Source: Betaproteobacteria bacterium
Lineage (GTDB): Bacteria; Pseudomonadota; Gammaproteobacteria; Burkholderiales; SG8-41
Length of the DNA stretch: 12,634 bases
NCBI GenBank assembly: GCA_020028375.1
Contig: JAHZNX010000033.1
Location: 1 to 12,634 of the forward strand
Direction of reading: 5' to 3'
In this document: in pieces, positions 1 through 7,862 of the stretch
Numbering within the stretch: the first letter of the stretch is position 1
How the letters are laid out: the number at the start of each line of letters is the position of its first letter
The notes under the pieces: model-generated
Seen by the model: only the letters and a program-made list of their open reading frames with translations
What the model was told of the DNA's origin: nothing
Database searches by the model: none
Program-made: the position numbers and the translations under genes

Positions 1-378
1 GGCGGGCGTGTCGTCGATCGGCGCCACCACCTTGACGAAGCCGTCCTCCATGCCGACCTCGATGCCGAGGCCGCCGAACTCGCCCTGGGTGCCGACCTGC
101 AGCTCGCGGAACGCCTCCTGGTCGAGGTAGGCGGAATGCGGATCGAGGCCGGTCAGCATGCCGTTGATGGCTTCCGTGATCAGCTTCTTGTCGTCCACCG
201 CCTCGACGTAGTCGCTCTTCACCCGTCCGAAGACCTCGGTGAACGCGCGCAGCTCCTCGATCGGCAGCGGCGCGGTCGTCGCCGCTTTCTGCGCCACCGC
301 GGAGAAATTGAGGCTGACGGCGACGCCGATCAGCGCGCCGATCGCCAGGAGTCCGATTTGATGCAGCTTGTTGCGCAT
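1..378 (-). CDS. ctpA: S41 family C-terminal processing peptidase (CtpA/Prc-like), N-terminal part only
   Basis: Partial gene: only the first 126 codons are in the window and the reading frame continues past the left edge. The visible part has an N-terminal hydrophobic signal or anchor (about residues 8-27). The family's N-terminal helical segment follows, with a YVE..DDKKLI stretch and the motif GMLTGLDPHSAYLD (about residues 74-87). The beginning of the PDZ domain comes next (GEFGGLGIEVG). S41 peptidases are periplasmic Ser/Lys proteases that trim or degrade exported proteins after recognising C-termini through the PDZ domain; the catalytic residues lie outside the window. The start is well supported by AAGGAG six bases upstream of ATG. 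The gene lies 85 bp downstream of envC on the same strand, probably in one operon with gpmI and envC, suggesting a role linked to cell-wall remodelling (inference). Family assignment is firm; the exact subfamily is not. Confidence 0.93.
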   Translation of the reverse strand, partial: MRNKLHQIGLLAIGALIGVAVSLNFSAVAQKAATTAPLPIEELRAFTEVFGRVKSDYVEAVDDKKLITEAINGMLTGLDPHSAYLDQEAFRELQVGTQGEFGGLGIEVGMEDGFVKVVAPIDDTPA

Positions 379-463
379 TGCCTGCTCCTTGAAACCCGTG
401 AGACAAGTGCCCCCGCTTCGCATTCCCCTTCGACACGGGGGTTGGGGGGATTGGCTTCCCGCG

Positions 464-1647
464 TTACTTGATGTTGACCCAGTCCAGGGGATCCATCGGC
501 TTGCCCTGGTGCCGGAGTTCGAAGTATAGACCTGAATCGGCGTTGCCGCCGCTGTTACCCACCGCCGCAACGGCCTCCCCGCCGTGAATTATGTCACCGA
601 CCCGCTTGAAAAGCGCCTCGTTGTTGCCGTAGAGGCTCATGAACGCGTCGCCGTGGTCGATGATCAGCAGGTTGCCGAATCCGCGCAGCCAGTCGGCGAA
701 CACCACGCGGCCGTCGGCGACCGCGCGCACTTCCTCGCCCGCGCGGGCCGCGATGAACAGTCCCTTCCAGAGCACTCCGCCATCTGAACGTGGACTGCCG
801 AAGCGGTTCGCAAGTTCCCCGCGGACCGGCGGGCTCAACCGGCCCTTCAACCGGGCAAAGGCGCTGTCGCCGAGCGGGGCCGCGGGAGCGCGATCGCCGC
901 GCGGCCGCGGCGCGGGCTTGGAGCGCGCCATCAGCTTCGCCAGGCTCGCAACGAGGCGCGCCAGCCGCGTCTCGTCGCGCTTCAGCGTGCCCATCTCGTG
1001 CCGCTGGCGCTCGATTTCGCGCGAGATCTTCGCGAGCACCTGGTTGCGCGCGCGCTTCTCGCGCTCGAGGCGGGCGCGCTGCGCCCGCTGCTCGACGGTC
1101 ACGGCGGAGAGCTCGGCGGCCTTCTGCTCCGCTTCCTGCGCCAGCTCGCGCAGCCGGGCGAGTCCCGCGCGCAGCTCCGCGATCAGCTCGGCGCGCGCCC
1201 GGGAGATGTAGCCGAAGTAGTGAAGGCGGCGGCTGATCTGGGCGGGATCCTCGCGGTTGAGGAGGAGCCTTAACGGCTCGGCCTGGCCGCCGAGGTAATG
1301 CCGGTAGATGAGATCCGCCAGAGCCGCCTGTTGCGCCTTCAGCGCCTGCTCGCGCTGGCGCGACTCGGCGTTCAATTCGGCGAGCCGCTTCTGGTATTGG
1401 CGCGCCTCGCTCCCCAGCTCGCGCAGCGCGCGGTTTGCTTCCGAGATCGCGCGCTCCGACTCGCGCAGCGCGTCGGTTGCCTCGCTCTTCGATTCCTCGG
1501 CCGCGGCGAGGCTCTTCTGCAGCGCGTCGATGCGCCCGCGGAGCTCGCGCAGCTCCTTCTCCTTTTCCTTCGCGCCGGGGGTGGCCGGCTCCGCGGCCGG
1601 GCTCGCCAGCAGAAGCAGCAGGAGAAGAGCGCCCGCGGTACGCGCGT

Positions 1648-1651
<4 letters not shown>
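464..1651 (-). CDS. envC: Murein hydrolase activator EnvC (degenerate LytM/M23 domain, coiled coil)
   Basis: A 395-residue exported protein with an N-terminal signal sequence built on a poly-Leu core (about residues 8-17). Long Glu/Arg/Ala-rich coiled coils follow (about 27-115 and 155-245), then a basic Pro-rich linker and a C-terminal LytM domain (about 279-395). The domain looks catalytically dead: the first metal-binding His of active M23 enzymes is replaced in VLWKGLF, and the HxH motif reads LYFEL. Both match E. coli EnvC, which activates the amidases AmiA and AmiB at the septum instead of cutting peptidoglycan itself. I chose the GTG at 1651 because it overlaps the gpmI stop (GTGA), places the signal peptide at the N-terminus and implies translational coupling. 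A longer frame reaching 1921 exists, but the extra part is low-complexity Arg/Ala sequence lying opposite or within gpmI codons and is surely not translated. Confidence 0.93.
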
Positions 1652-3180
<1,529 letters not shown>

Positions 3181-3214
3181 GATGGCGCAGGCGTTCGGAC
3201 GCGCAGTTTTCTGA

Positions 3215-5014
3215 ATGGCGATTTTAGACCATTCCGACCGGCCCAACTTCCTGCGCGCGAGCGTGATGCTCACCGGCCTGGCGTGGACATTGCCGTTCCT
3301 GCAGCCCTATCACCGCTTCCCGATCACGAGCTTCTACAGCGAGTGGCTGGCGTTCGCGCTCGGGCTCGCCGCCGCGGTTCCGCTGCTGCGCCGGGAGCCG
3401 TGGCGCGATGCGGCGGTGCCGATCATCGCGCTCGCTCCGCTCGGGCTCGCCGTGCTGCTGACGCTGCAAGTCGCGCTTGACCGGGTGCCGTACGCGGAGC
3501 AGGCGTTCACGGCGGGACTCTACCTGCTGTGGGCGGCTCTTATGGCCGTGCTCGGGCACGTATTGGCACGCCGGATGACGCTCGACACGATCGCGAGAAC
3601 GCTCGCCTGGTTTCTGCTGGTGGGGGGCCTCGTTCACGCGCTGATCGGCCTCATGCAGCATTACCACGTCTCGACTCCGTTCGATTTGCTGGTTGCGCAA
3701 AAGGTGGGGACGAAGGCGGTCTACGGCAATCTCGGGCAGCCCAATCACTACGCCGCGTATATGACGCTGTCGCTCGCTTCCGTGGCCTATCTCTACGGCC
3801 GCGGGAATCTCACGGGCGCGATCGCATCAGCTTGCGCGGCGCTCTACCTGTTCGTGCTGGCGCTGGCCGGCTCGCGCAGCCCCTGGCTCTATCTCGTCAC
3901 GTTGATAACGCTCGCTCTGATACTGCATCGCCTCCGGCGCGACGGCGCGAGCCGCAGGCTTGCCATTTTCGCCTGTTGGCTCCTGCCCGGTTTCATCGCC
4001 GCCGAGCTGTTGGCGTCATTGCCGTTCCTGGCGCCAACGGAAGGCCCGGCAACGATAACCTCTGCCGAGCGGCTGTTCAACGTGGCGAGCGGGTTCGGAC
4101 CGCGCCTGGAGAAGTTGGGCCAGGCATGGCAGATGTTTCTCGCTGCTCCGGTGCTTGGCGCCGGTTTTGGGCAGTTCGCATGGCACAATTTCCTGTACCA
4201 GGCCGCGTACGGCGCGTCGGCGGCGGGCTCGTTGTTCAATCACTCGCACAACATTGTTCTCCAGCTGCTTGCCGAGACTGGCGTTGCCGGCGCGCTCATC
4301 ATCGTGGGCGCGGTCCTCGCCTGGCTCGCGGGATTGCGCCGGGTGCGTTTCGACCTGGAGTGGTGGTGGCTTTTGGCGCTGCTCGCGGTCATCGGCATTC
4401 ACAGCCTGGTCGAGTACCCCCTGTGGTATGCCTATTTCCTCGGCCCGGCGGCGCTGCTGCTGGGACTCGGCGCGCAACGCTCCCTTGCTGTGCGCTTCCC
4501 GGGCGCGGCGCGGGCGGCAGTGGCACTGGCGTTACTTGCCGGTTGCGTGAACCTGGTCGCCGTGATCCCGGCGTACCGCGATTTCGAGCGACTCGTGTTC
4601 AGCGCCGGGCCGCGGACGCCGCAACCTTCCAGCGACGAGGCTTTCGCTCAGGCGTTGATGACGGTGCACAGCGAGCCGCTGCTGAGGCCGTATGTCGAGC
4701 TGGCGATCGCCCAAGGTGTACGCGTGGACCGGGAGCGACTGGGGGACAAGCTGGCGGTTGTCACACGCGCCATGCATTTTGTGCCGGTGCAAGTGTTGGT
4801 CTATCGCCAGGCGCTGCTGCTGGCGCTGGCGGGGGACGCCGCTGCCGCGCGCGCGCAGCTCGAGCGGTCGCTGCGCGTGTATCCCGCGGAACGAGCGGCC
4901 GTCGTTGCCGAGCTCGAGAATCTCGCGCGGCGCTACCCCGCCGAGATGACGCCTCTGCTAGAATTGGCGGCTTCGAAAATCACGGAAGGGCGCGTGTCGC
5001 AGGACGCGAGGTGA
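3215..5014 (+). CDS. pglL: PglL-type O-oligosaccharyltransferase (Wzy/WaaL superfamily), likely pilin glycosylation ligase
   Basis: A 599-residue polytopic inner-membrane protein with about ten hydrophobic segments in residues 20-460 and a soluble C-terminal region of about 130 residues. Hallmarks of the PglL family: an N-terminal PglL_A-like signature SFYSEWLAFALGL (39-51); GNLGQPNHYA (171-180); GSRSPW (219-224); a periplasmic loop with FNHSHNIVLQ (341-350), whose His is the kind of residue needed for transfer; and EYPLWYAYFLGP (400-411). Such enzymes move lipid-linked glycans en bloc onto Ser/Thr of exported proteins, classically type IV pilins. Pilus genes downstream in this window fit that role (inference); WaaL-type O-antigen ligase is the main alternative. 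The start is uncertain: 3215 has no clear ribosome site and leaves only 34 bp to the divergent gpmI; ATG 3266 (MLTGLAWTLPFL) is equally plausible. The stop overlaps or nearly touches the rhodanese gene, so co-transcription is likely. Confidence 0.85.
   Translation: MAILDHSDRPNFLRASVMLTGLAWTLPFLQPYHRFPITSFYSEWLAFALGLAAAVPLLRREPWRDAAVPIIALAPLGLAVLLTLQVALDRVPYAEQAFTAGLYLLWAALMAVLGHVLARRMTLDTIARTLAWFLLVGGLVHALIGLMQHYHVSTPFDLLVAQKVGTKAVYGNLGQPNHYAAYMTLSLASVAYLYGRGNLTGAIASACAALYLFVLALAGSRSPWLYLVTLITLALILHRLRRDGASRRLAIFACWLLPGFIAAELLASLPFLAPTEGPATITSAERLFNVASGFGPRLEKLGQAWQMFLAAPVLGAGFGQFAWHNFLYQAAYGASAAGSLFNHSHNIVLQLLAETGVAGALIIVGAVLAWLAGLRRVRFDLEWWWLLALLAVIGIHSLVEYPLWYAYFLGPAALLLGLGAQRSLAVRFPGAARAAVALALLAGCVNLVAVIPAYRDFERLVFSAGPRTPQPSSDEAFAQALMTVHSEPLLRPYVELAIAQGVRVDRERLGDKLAVVTRAMHFVPVQVLVYRQALLLALAGDAAAARAQLERSLRVYPAERAAVVAELENLARRYPAEMTPLLELAASKITEGRVSQDAR
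3221..3226 (-). promoter_or_regulatory. Candidate -10 element for the gpmI operon
   Basis: On the minus strand this reads TAAAAT (5 of 6 matches to TATAAT), placing a start site about 34 bases before the gpmI ATG. No good -35 hexamer stands at 16-18 bp spacing; the best upstream TTG (TTGGGC) gives a 14-bp spacer. The element lies inside the first codons of pglL if that gene starts at 3215. Weak call based on one hexamer. Confidence 0.25.
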
Positions 5015-5040
5015 CGCGCCCGGACGCCAGAGGATTCGCG

Positions 5041-5475
5041 TTGGAGCAGTTCCTGGTATTTCTCCAGAAAAGCCCGTTCAACATGCTGCTGTTCGGGCTC
5101 GCGCTCGCATCGGGCGCGATGCTGCTGTGGCCGCTCATCTCGCGGCCGTTCCGGGTGTCGCACGAGGTCGGCGCGATCGAGGCGGTGCAGCTCATCAACC
5201 GCCGCGACGCCCTGGTGCTCGACGTGCGGGACACCGGCGACTACGCCGCCGGGCACATCGCCAGTGCCAAGCACGTTCCCGAGGCGCAGCTCGCCGAGCG
5301 CCTGAAGGAGATCGAGAAGCACCGGATGCGCCCGATCATCGTCAGCTGCCGCATCGGGTCGCGGGCGCCGTCCGTGAGCGCGATGCTGCGCAAAAAGGGA
5401 TTCGCCGAGGCGTTCGCGCTGCGCGGCGGGATCGCGGCGTGGCAGCAGGCGAACCTGCCGCTGGAAAAAAGCTGA
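5041..5475 (+). CDS. yibN: Membrane-anchored single-domain rhodanese (YibN-like)
   Basis: About 144 residues: one N-terminal transmembrane helix (about 12-32), then a rhodanese domain with LVLDVRDTGDYAAGHI (58-73) and the active-site loop CRIGSR, Cys103. An intact Cys suggests sulfur-transfer capability, although the physiological substrate of this family is unknown. I chose the TTG at 5041 because AGAGGA lies six bases upstream and because family members begin with a short segment before the helix. An alternative GTG at 5011 overlaps the pglL stop (GTGA) and would add ten residues. The gene abuts grxC directly (stop TGA followed at once by ATG). In E. coli the orthologue heads the yibN-grxC-secB-gpsA cluster diverging from gpmI; the same order here supports orthology. 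Confidence 0.88.
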   Translation: MEQFLVFLQKSPFNMLLFGLALASGAMLLWPLISRPFRVSHEVGAIEAVQLINRRDALVLDVRDTGDYAAGHIASAKHVPEAQLAERLKEIEKHRMRPIIVSCRIGSRAPSVSAMLRKKGFAEAFALRGGIAAWQQANLPLEKS

Positions 5476-5751
5476 ATGTCCCAGAAGGTCACCATGTACA
5501 GTACTGCGGTCTGTCCGTTCTGCCAGAGGGCCGAGCGGCTGCTGCGTTCCAAGGGGGTGGCCGCGATCGAGAAGATCCGCGTGGACCTGGATCCGGAGCG
5601 GCGGTTCGAGATGATGGAGAAGACGGGGCGGCGCACCGTGCCCCAGATCTACATCGGGGGGACGCACGTCGGCGGCTTCGAGGAGCTGGCCGCGCTCGAC
5701 CACGCGGGCCGGCTGGACGGCATGCTGCGCGGTGAGCCCGGTCAAGCCTGA
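5476..5751 (+). CDS. grxC: Glutaredoxin 3
   Basis: A 91-residue cytoplasmic thiol-disulfide oxidoreductase that reduces disulfides and glutathione mixed disulfides using glutathione. The dithiol active site is CPFC (Cys13, Cys16; E. coli Grx3 has CPYC). The cis-proline motif TVPQIYIGG (54-62) and GGFEEL (about 66-71) complete the glutathione-binding surface. Size is normal for the class. The ATG follows the rhodanese stop with no gap, so translation is probably coupled. It sits in the conserved rhodanese-grxC-secB-gpsA order. Confidence 0.96.
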   Translation: MSQKVTMYSTAVCPFCQRAERLLRSKGVAAIEKIRVDLDPERRFEMMEKTGRRTVPQIYIGGTHVGGFEELAALDHAGRLDGMLRGEPGQA

Positions 5752-5764
5752 TCGGACCGTCACG

Positions 5765-6217
5765 ATGAGCGAGCAGCAGCCCGTCTTCAACATCGAGCGG
5801 ATCTATCTCAAGGATCTGTCGCTCGAGATCCCGAACGCGCCCCAGGTCTATGTCGAGCGCGAGTCACCCAAGATCGACGTCAACCTCCACAACGAGGCGC
5901 GGGCGCTCGACGCCGGGCTCTACGAAGTGGTGCTGACCGCCACCGTGACCGCGAAGCTGAAGGACAAGACCGCGTTCCTGGTCGAAGTGGCACAGGCCGG
6001 GATATTCCAGATCCGCAACGTTCCGCAGCAGGAGCTCGATGCGGTGCTCGGCATCACCTGCGGCAACATCCTGTTCCCGTACCTGCGGGAAAGCATCTCG
6101 AACACGGTGGTGCGCGGCGGCTTCCCGCCATTCTGGCTGAACCACCTCAACTTCGACGCGCTCTACCAGCAGCAACGCCAGCAGCAGCAGGTCGGCACGC
6201 CGCCCGCTACCTCATAG
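5765..6217 (+). CDS. secB: Protein-export chaperone SecB
   Basis: A 150-residue cytoplasmic chaperone, active as a tetramer, that keeps precursor proteins unfolded and hands them to SecA. Family sequence is clear: FNIERIYLKDLSLEIPNAPQ near the N-terminus, YEVVLTATVTAKL and TAFLVEVAQAGIF in the middle, and CGNILFPYLRE followed by GGFPPFWLNHLNFDALY near the end. The tail is Gln-rich (several Q residues around 138-145). I chose the ATG at 5765 because it gives MSEQQPVFNIERIY, closely like other SecB N-termini. A GTG at 5732 would overlap grxC and add eleven non-conserved residues. The Shine-Dalgarno is weak. It lies 13 bp after grxC, presumably in one transcript. Confidence 0.96.
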   Translation: MSEQQPVFNIERIYLKDLSLEIPNAPQVYVERESPKIDVNLHNEARALDAGLYEVVLTATVTAKLKDKTAFLVEVAQAGIFQIRNVPQQELDAVLGITCGNILFPYLRESISNTVVRGGFPPFWLNHLNFDALYQQQRQQQQVGTPPATS

Positions 6218-6219
6218 AA

Positions 6220-6271
6220 GTGACCAGTGACCCTTCGACGCCGCTCAGGACAGGCCGGTGACCCATGACCA
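6220..6271 (+). repeat. Degenerate 7-bp repeat cluster (GTGACCM) spanning the secB/SH3 junction
   Basis: Units GTGACCA (6220-6226) and GTGACCC (6227-6233) are followed by a 24-base interruption (6234-6257), then GTGACCC (6258-6264) and ATGACCA (6265-6271). The last unit contains the ATG start of the next gene. The interruption, TTCGACGCCGCTCAGGACAG and four more bases, resembles the widely scattered CTTCGAC...GCTCAGGACAGG type of intergenic repeat (from memory, not checked). The repeats begin three bases after the secB stop. Confidence 0.6.
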
Positions 6272-6735
6272 GTAGGCAGACCGGGATCAGCGCGTCGGCG
6301 GGCTTCGCGCTTGCCGCAGCCGCGGCGGCCTTCGCGGCAATTCCCGCCGCCGCCGCGGATTTCCGGTCGGTGGCGGAGAATGCCGCGGTGCTCTACGACG
6401 CGCCTTCGGCAAGGGCGAAGAAACTCTACGTGGTGAGCCACGGCTACCCGTTCGAAGTCGTGGTTGTGGTGGAAGGCTGGAGCAAGGTGCGCGATGCCGG
6501 CGGCGAGATGACCTGGATCGAGAGCAAGCTGCTCTCCGACAAGCGCACCGTCATGGTGAGGCAGCCGCTCGTTCAGGTGCGCGAGGCGGCCGACGACAAC
6601 GCGCCGGTTGCGTTCCAGGCCCAGCAGAACGTGCTGCTCGAGTTGCTGGAGGTCGCGAGCGGCGGCTGGCTGCGGGTCCGGCACCGCGACGGCCAGTCGG
6701 GCTTCATCCGGATCTCCCAGGTGTGGGGCGCCTGA
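6265..6735 (+). CDS. Periplasmic SH3-domain protein of unknown function
   Basis: A 156-residue protein with an Ala-rich N-terminal signal peptide (about residues 12-31, ending near AAA-DF). Two bacterial SH3-like segments follow: about 36-90 (YDAPSARAKKLYVVSHGYPF ... GWSKVRD ... WIESKLL) and about 96-154 (VREAADDNAPV ... GWLRVRHRDGQSGFI). Bacterial SH3 domains often bind peptidoglycan or peptides; no catalytic domain is visible, so the role is unknown. Its start codon lies inside a 7-bp repeat cluster, and the only ribosome-site-like sequence is GGTGA from the repeat itself, three bases before ATG. It sits between secB and gpsA, with only 22 bases of repeat separating it from gpsA. It may be a secreted partner in envelope maintenance, but nothing here proves that. 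Confidence 0.8.
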   Translation: MTSRQTGISASAGFALAAAAAAFAAIPAAAADFRSVAENAAVLYDAPSARAKKLYVVSHGYPFEVVVVVEGWSKVRDAGGEMTWIESKLLSDKRTVMVRQPLVQVREAADDNAPVAFQAQQNVLLELLEVASGGWLRVRHRDGQSGFIRISQVWGA

Positions 6736-6757
6736 TCCCTCATCCCTCAGCCCTTAG
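6733..6757 (+). repeat. 7-bp tandem repeat (TCATCCC) forming the whole SH3/gpsA junction
   Basis: Consecutive units TGATCCC (6733-6739), TCATCCC (6740-6746) and TCAGCCC (6747-6753) are followed by TTAG and then the gpsA ATG. The first unit includes the stop codon of the upstream gene, so the intergenic space is nothing but repeat. There is no Shine-Dalgarno for gpsA. Confidence 0.6.
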
Positions 6758-7744
6758 ATGATAATCGCGGTACTCGGCGCGGGCGCCTGGGGCACGTCGA
6801 TCAGCGTCAATCTGTGCGCGCGTCACGAGGTGCGCCTGTGGGCGCGCGATGCGGCCCTCGTGGCGGCGCTGCGCGCGGGCCGCAGTAATCCGCGCTATCT
6901 CCCCGGCGTCAGCTTGCCGCCCCCGCTCGTGCTGGAGGACGATCTCTCCCGCGCCCTCGACGGCGCCGAACTTGCGCTGGCGGCGGTGACGACCAATGGC
7001 TTGCGCGAAACGCTCAGGCGGGTGAAGGCTGCGGAGCGCAGCGCTCCCCTCATCTGGCTGTGCAAGGGTTTCGAGAGCGAGCAGGCGAAGCTGCCGCACC
7101 AGGTCTGCGCCGAGGAGCTACCGGCTTCGGTCCCGCGCGCGGTGCTCTCCGGACCGAGCTTCGCGGAGGAAGTGGCGCGGGGGCTGCCCGCCGCATTGAC
7201 GCTCGCTTCGTCCGACAGCGACTTCGCGCGCACTGCTGCGCCTGCCCTCCACAGCCCGGCACTTCGCGTTTACCTGAGCGAGGACGTGACGGGCGTCGAG
7301 GTGGCGGGCGCGGTCAAGAACGTGATGGCGATTGCGGCCGGCGTGAGCGACGGGCTCGGGCTCGGGCTCTCCGCCCGTGCCGCGCTGATCACGCGCGGCC
7401 TTGCCGAGATGACCCGCCTCGGGGTCGCGCTCGGCGGGCGGCCCGAAACTTTCATGGGGCTTGCGGGCGCGGGCGACCTGATCCTCACCTGCACGGGCGA
7501 TCTCTCGCGCAATCGCCGGGTCGGGCTCGCGCTCGCGCGCCGCACGCCGCTCGCCGCGGCGCTTGCCGAGCTGGGCCACGCCGCGGAAGGGGTTCACACA
7601 GCGCGGGCGGTGGCGCGTCTGGCGGAGCGCCTGGCGGTCGAGATGCCGATCACGCGCGCGGTATGCCGGGTGCTCGACGATCCGCGGCAGGCGCGCGCGG
7701 CGGTGCAGGAGCTTCTCGCGCGCGAGCAGAAGAGCGAGTACTAG
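6758..7744 (+). CDS. gpsA: NAD(P)-dependent sn-glycerol-3-phosphate dehydrogenase
   Basis: A 328-residue cytoplasmic enzyme that reduces dihydroxyacetone phosphate to sn-glycerol 3-phosphate, the backbone for phospholipid synthesis. Visible features: the Rossmann motif GAGAWGT (7-13); CKGFE (102-106); GPSFAEEV (132-139); the catalytic Lys187 in GAVKNV; and the substrate region GLAGAGDLILTCTGDLSRNR (234-253) with Asp240. Where many family members carry a PSHA/PMAGLR-like loop near residue 78 this one reads TTNGLRE, a mild variation. The ATG at 6758 puts the glycine motif at the usual distance from the N-terminus; no Shine-Dalgarno is present because the upstream 22 bases are 7-bp repeats. It is the last gene of the conserved rhodanese-grxC-secB-gpsA group. 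Confidence 0.96.
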   Translation: MIIAVLGAGAWGTSISVNLCARHEVRLWARDAALVAALRAGRSNPRYLPGVSLPPPLVLEDDLSRALDGAELALAAVTTNGLRETLRRVKAAERSAPLIWLCKGFESEQAKLPHQVCAEELPASVPRAVLSGPSFAEEVARGLPAALTLASSDSDFARTAAPALHSPALRVYLSEDVTGVEVAGAVKNVMAIAAGVSDGLGLGLSARAALITRGLAEMTRLGVALGGRPETFMGLAGAGDLILTCTGDLSRNRRVGLALARRTPLAAALAELGHAAEGVHTARAVARLAERLAVEMPITRAVCRVLDDPRQARAAVQELLAREQKSEY

Positions 7745-7862
7745 CGTTCCTCCTCCGCCAGGAGCCGCTTGCCGCGCCCTCCTTCGCACTGCGCGGGGAG
7801 CGCGGGTTGCCGTTCGCAGCAAAACAAAGTAGGGTTCTAGATCAAGGGCATGGAGCTAAATT

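Noticed and set aside
410..441. CCCCCG...CGGGGG inverted repeat between envC and ctpA
   Set aside because: Six-base stem with a 20-base loop and no U-tract on the minus strand; not a convincing terminator, and the genes look co-transcribed.
3529..5475. Long plus-strand frame of 648 codons running from pglL into the rhodanese
   Set aside because: Only its last about 145 codons (the rhodanese) are real; the rest is an out-of-frame shadow of pglL and not a fusion.
7797..7811. Possible sigma-54 promoter upstream of mshE (GG-N10-GC with TTGC)
   Set aside because: The GG/GC spacing is right, but other consensus bases are missing (no TGGCAC) and the match is easy to obtain by chance in such GC-rich DNA.
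7807..7835. Possible sigma-70 promoter TTGCCG-N17-TAGGGT upstream of mshE
   Set aside because: Both hexamers match only about half the consensus; the 118-bp gap probably has a promoter, but I cannot place it.
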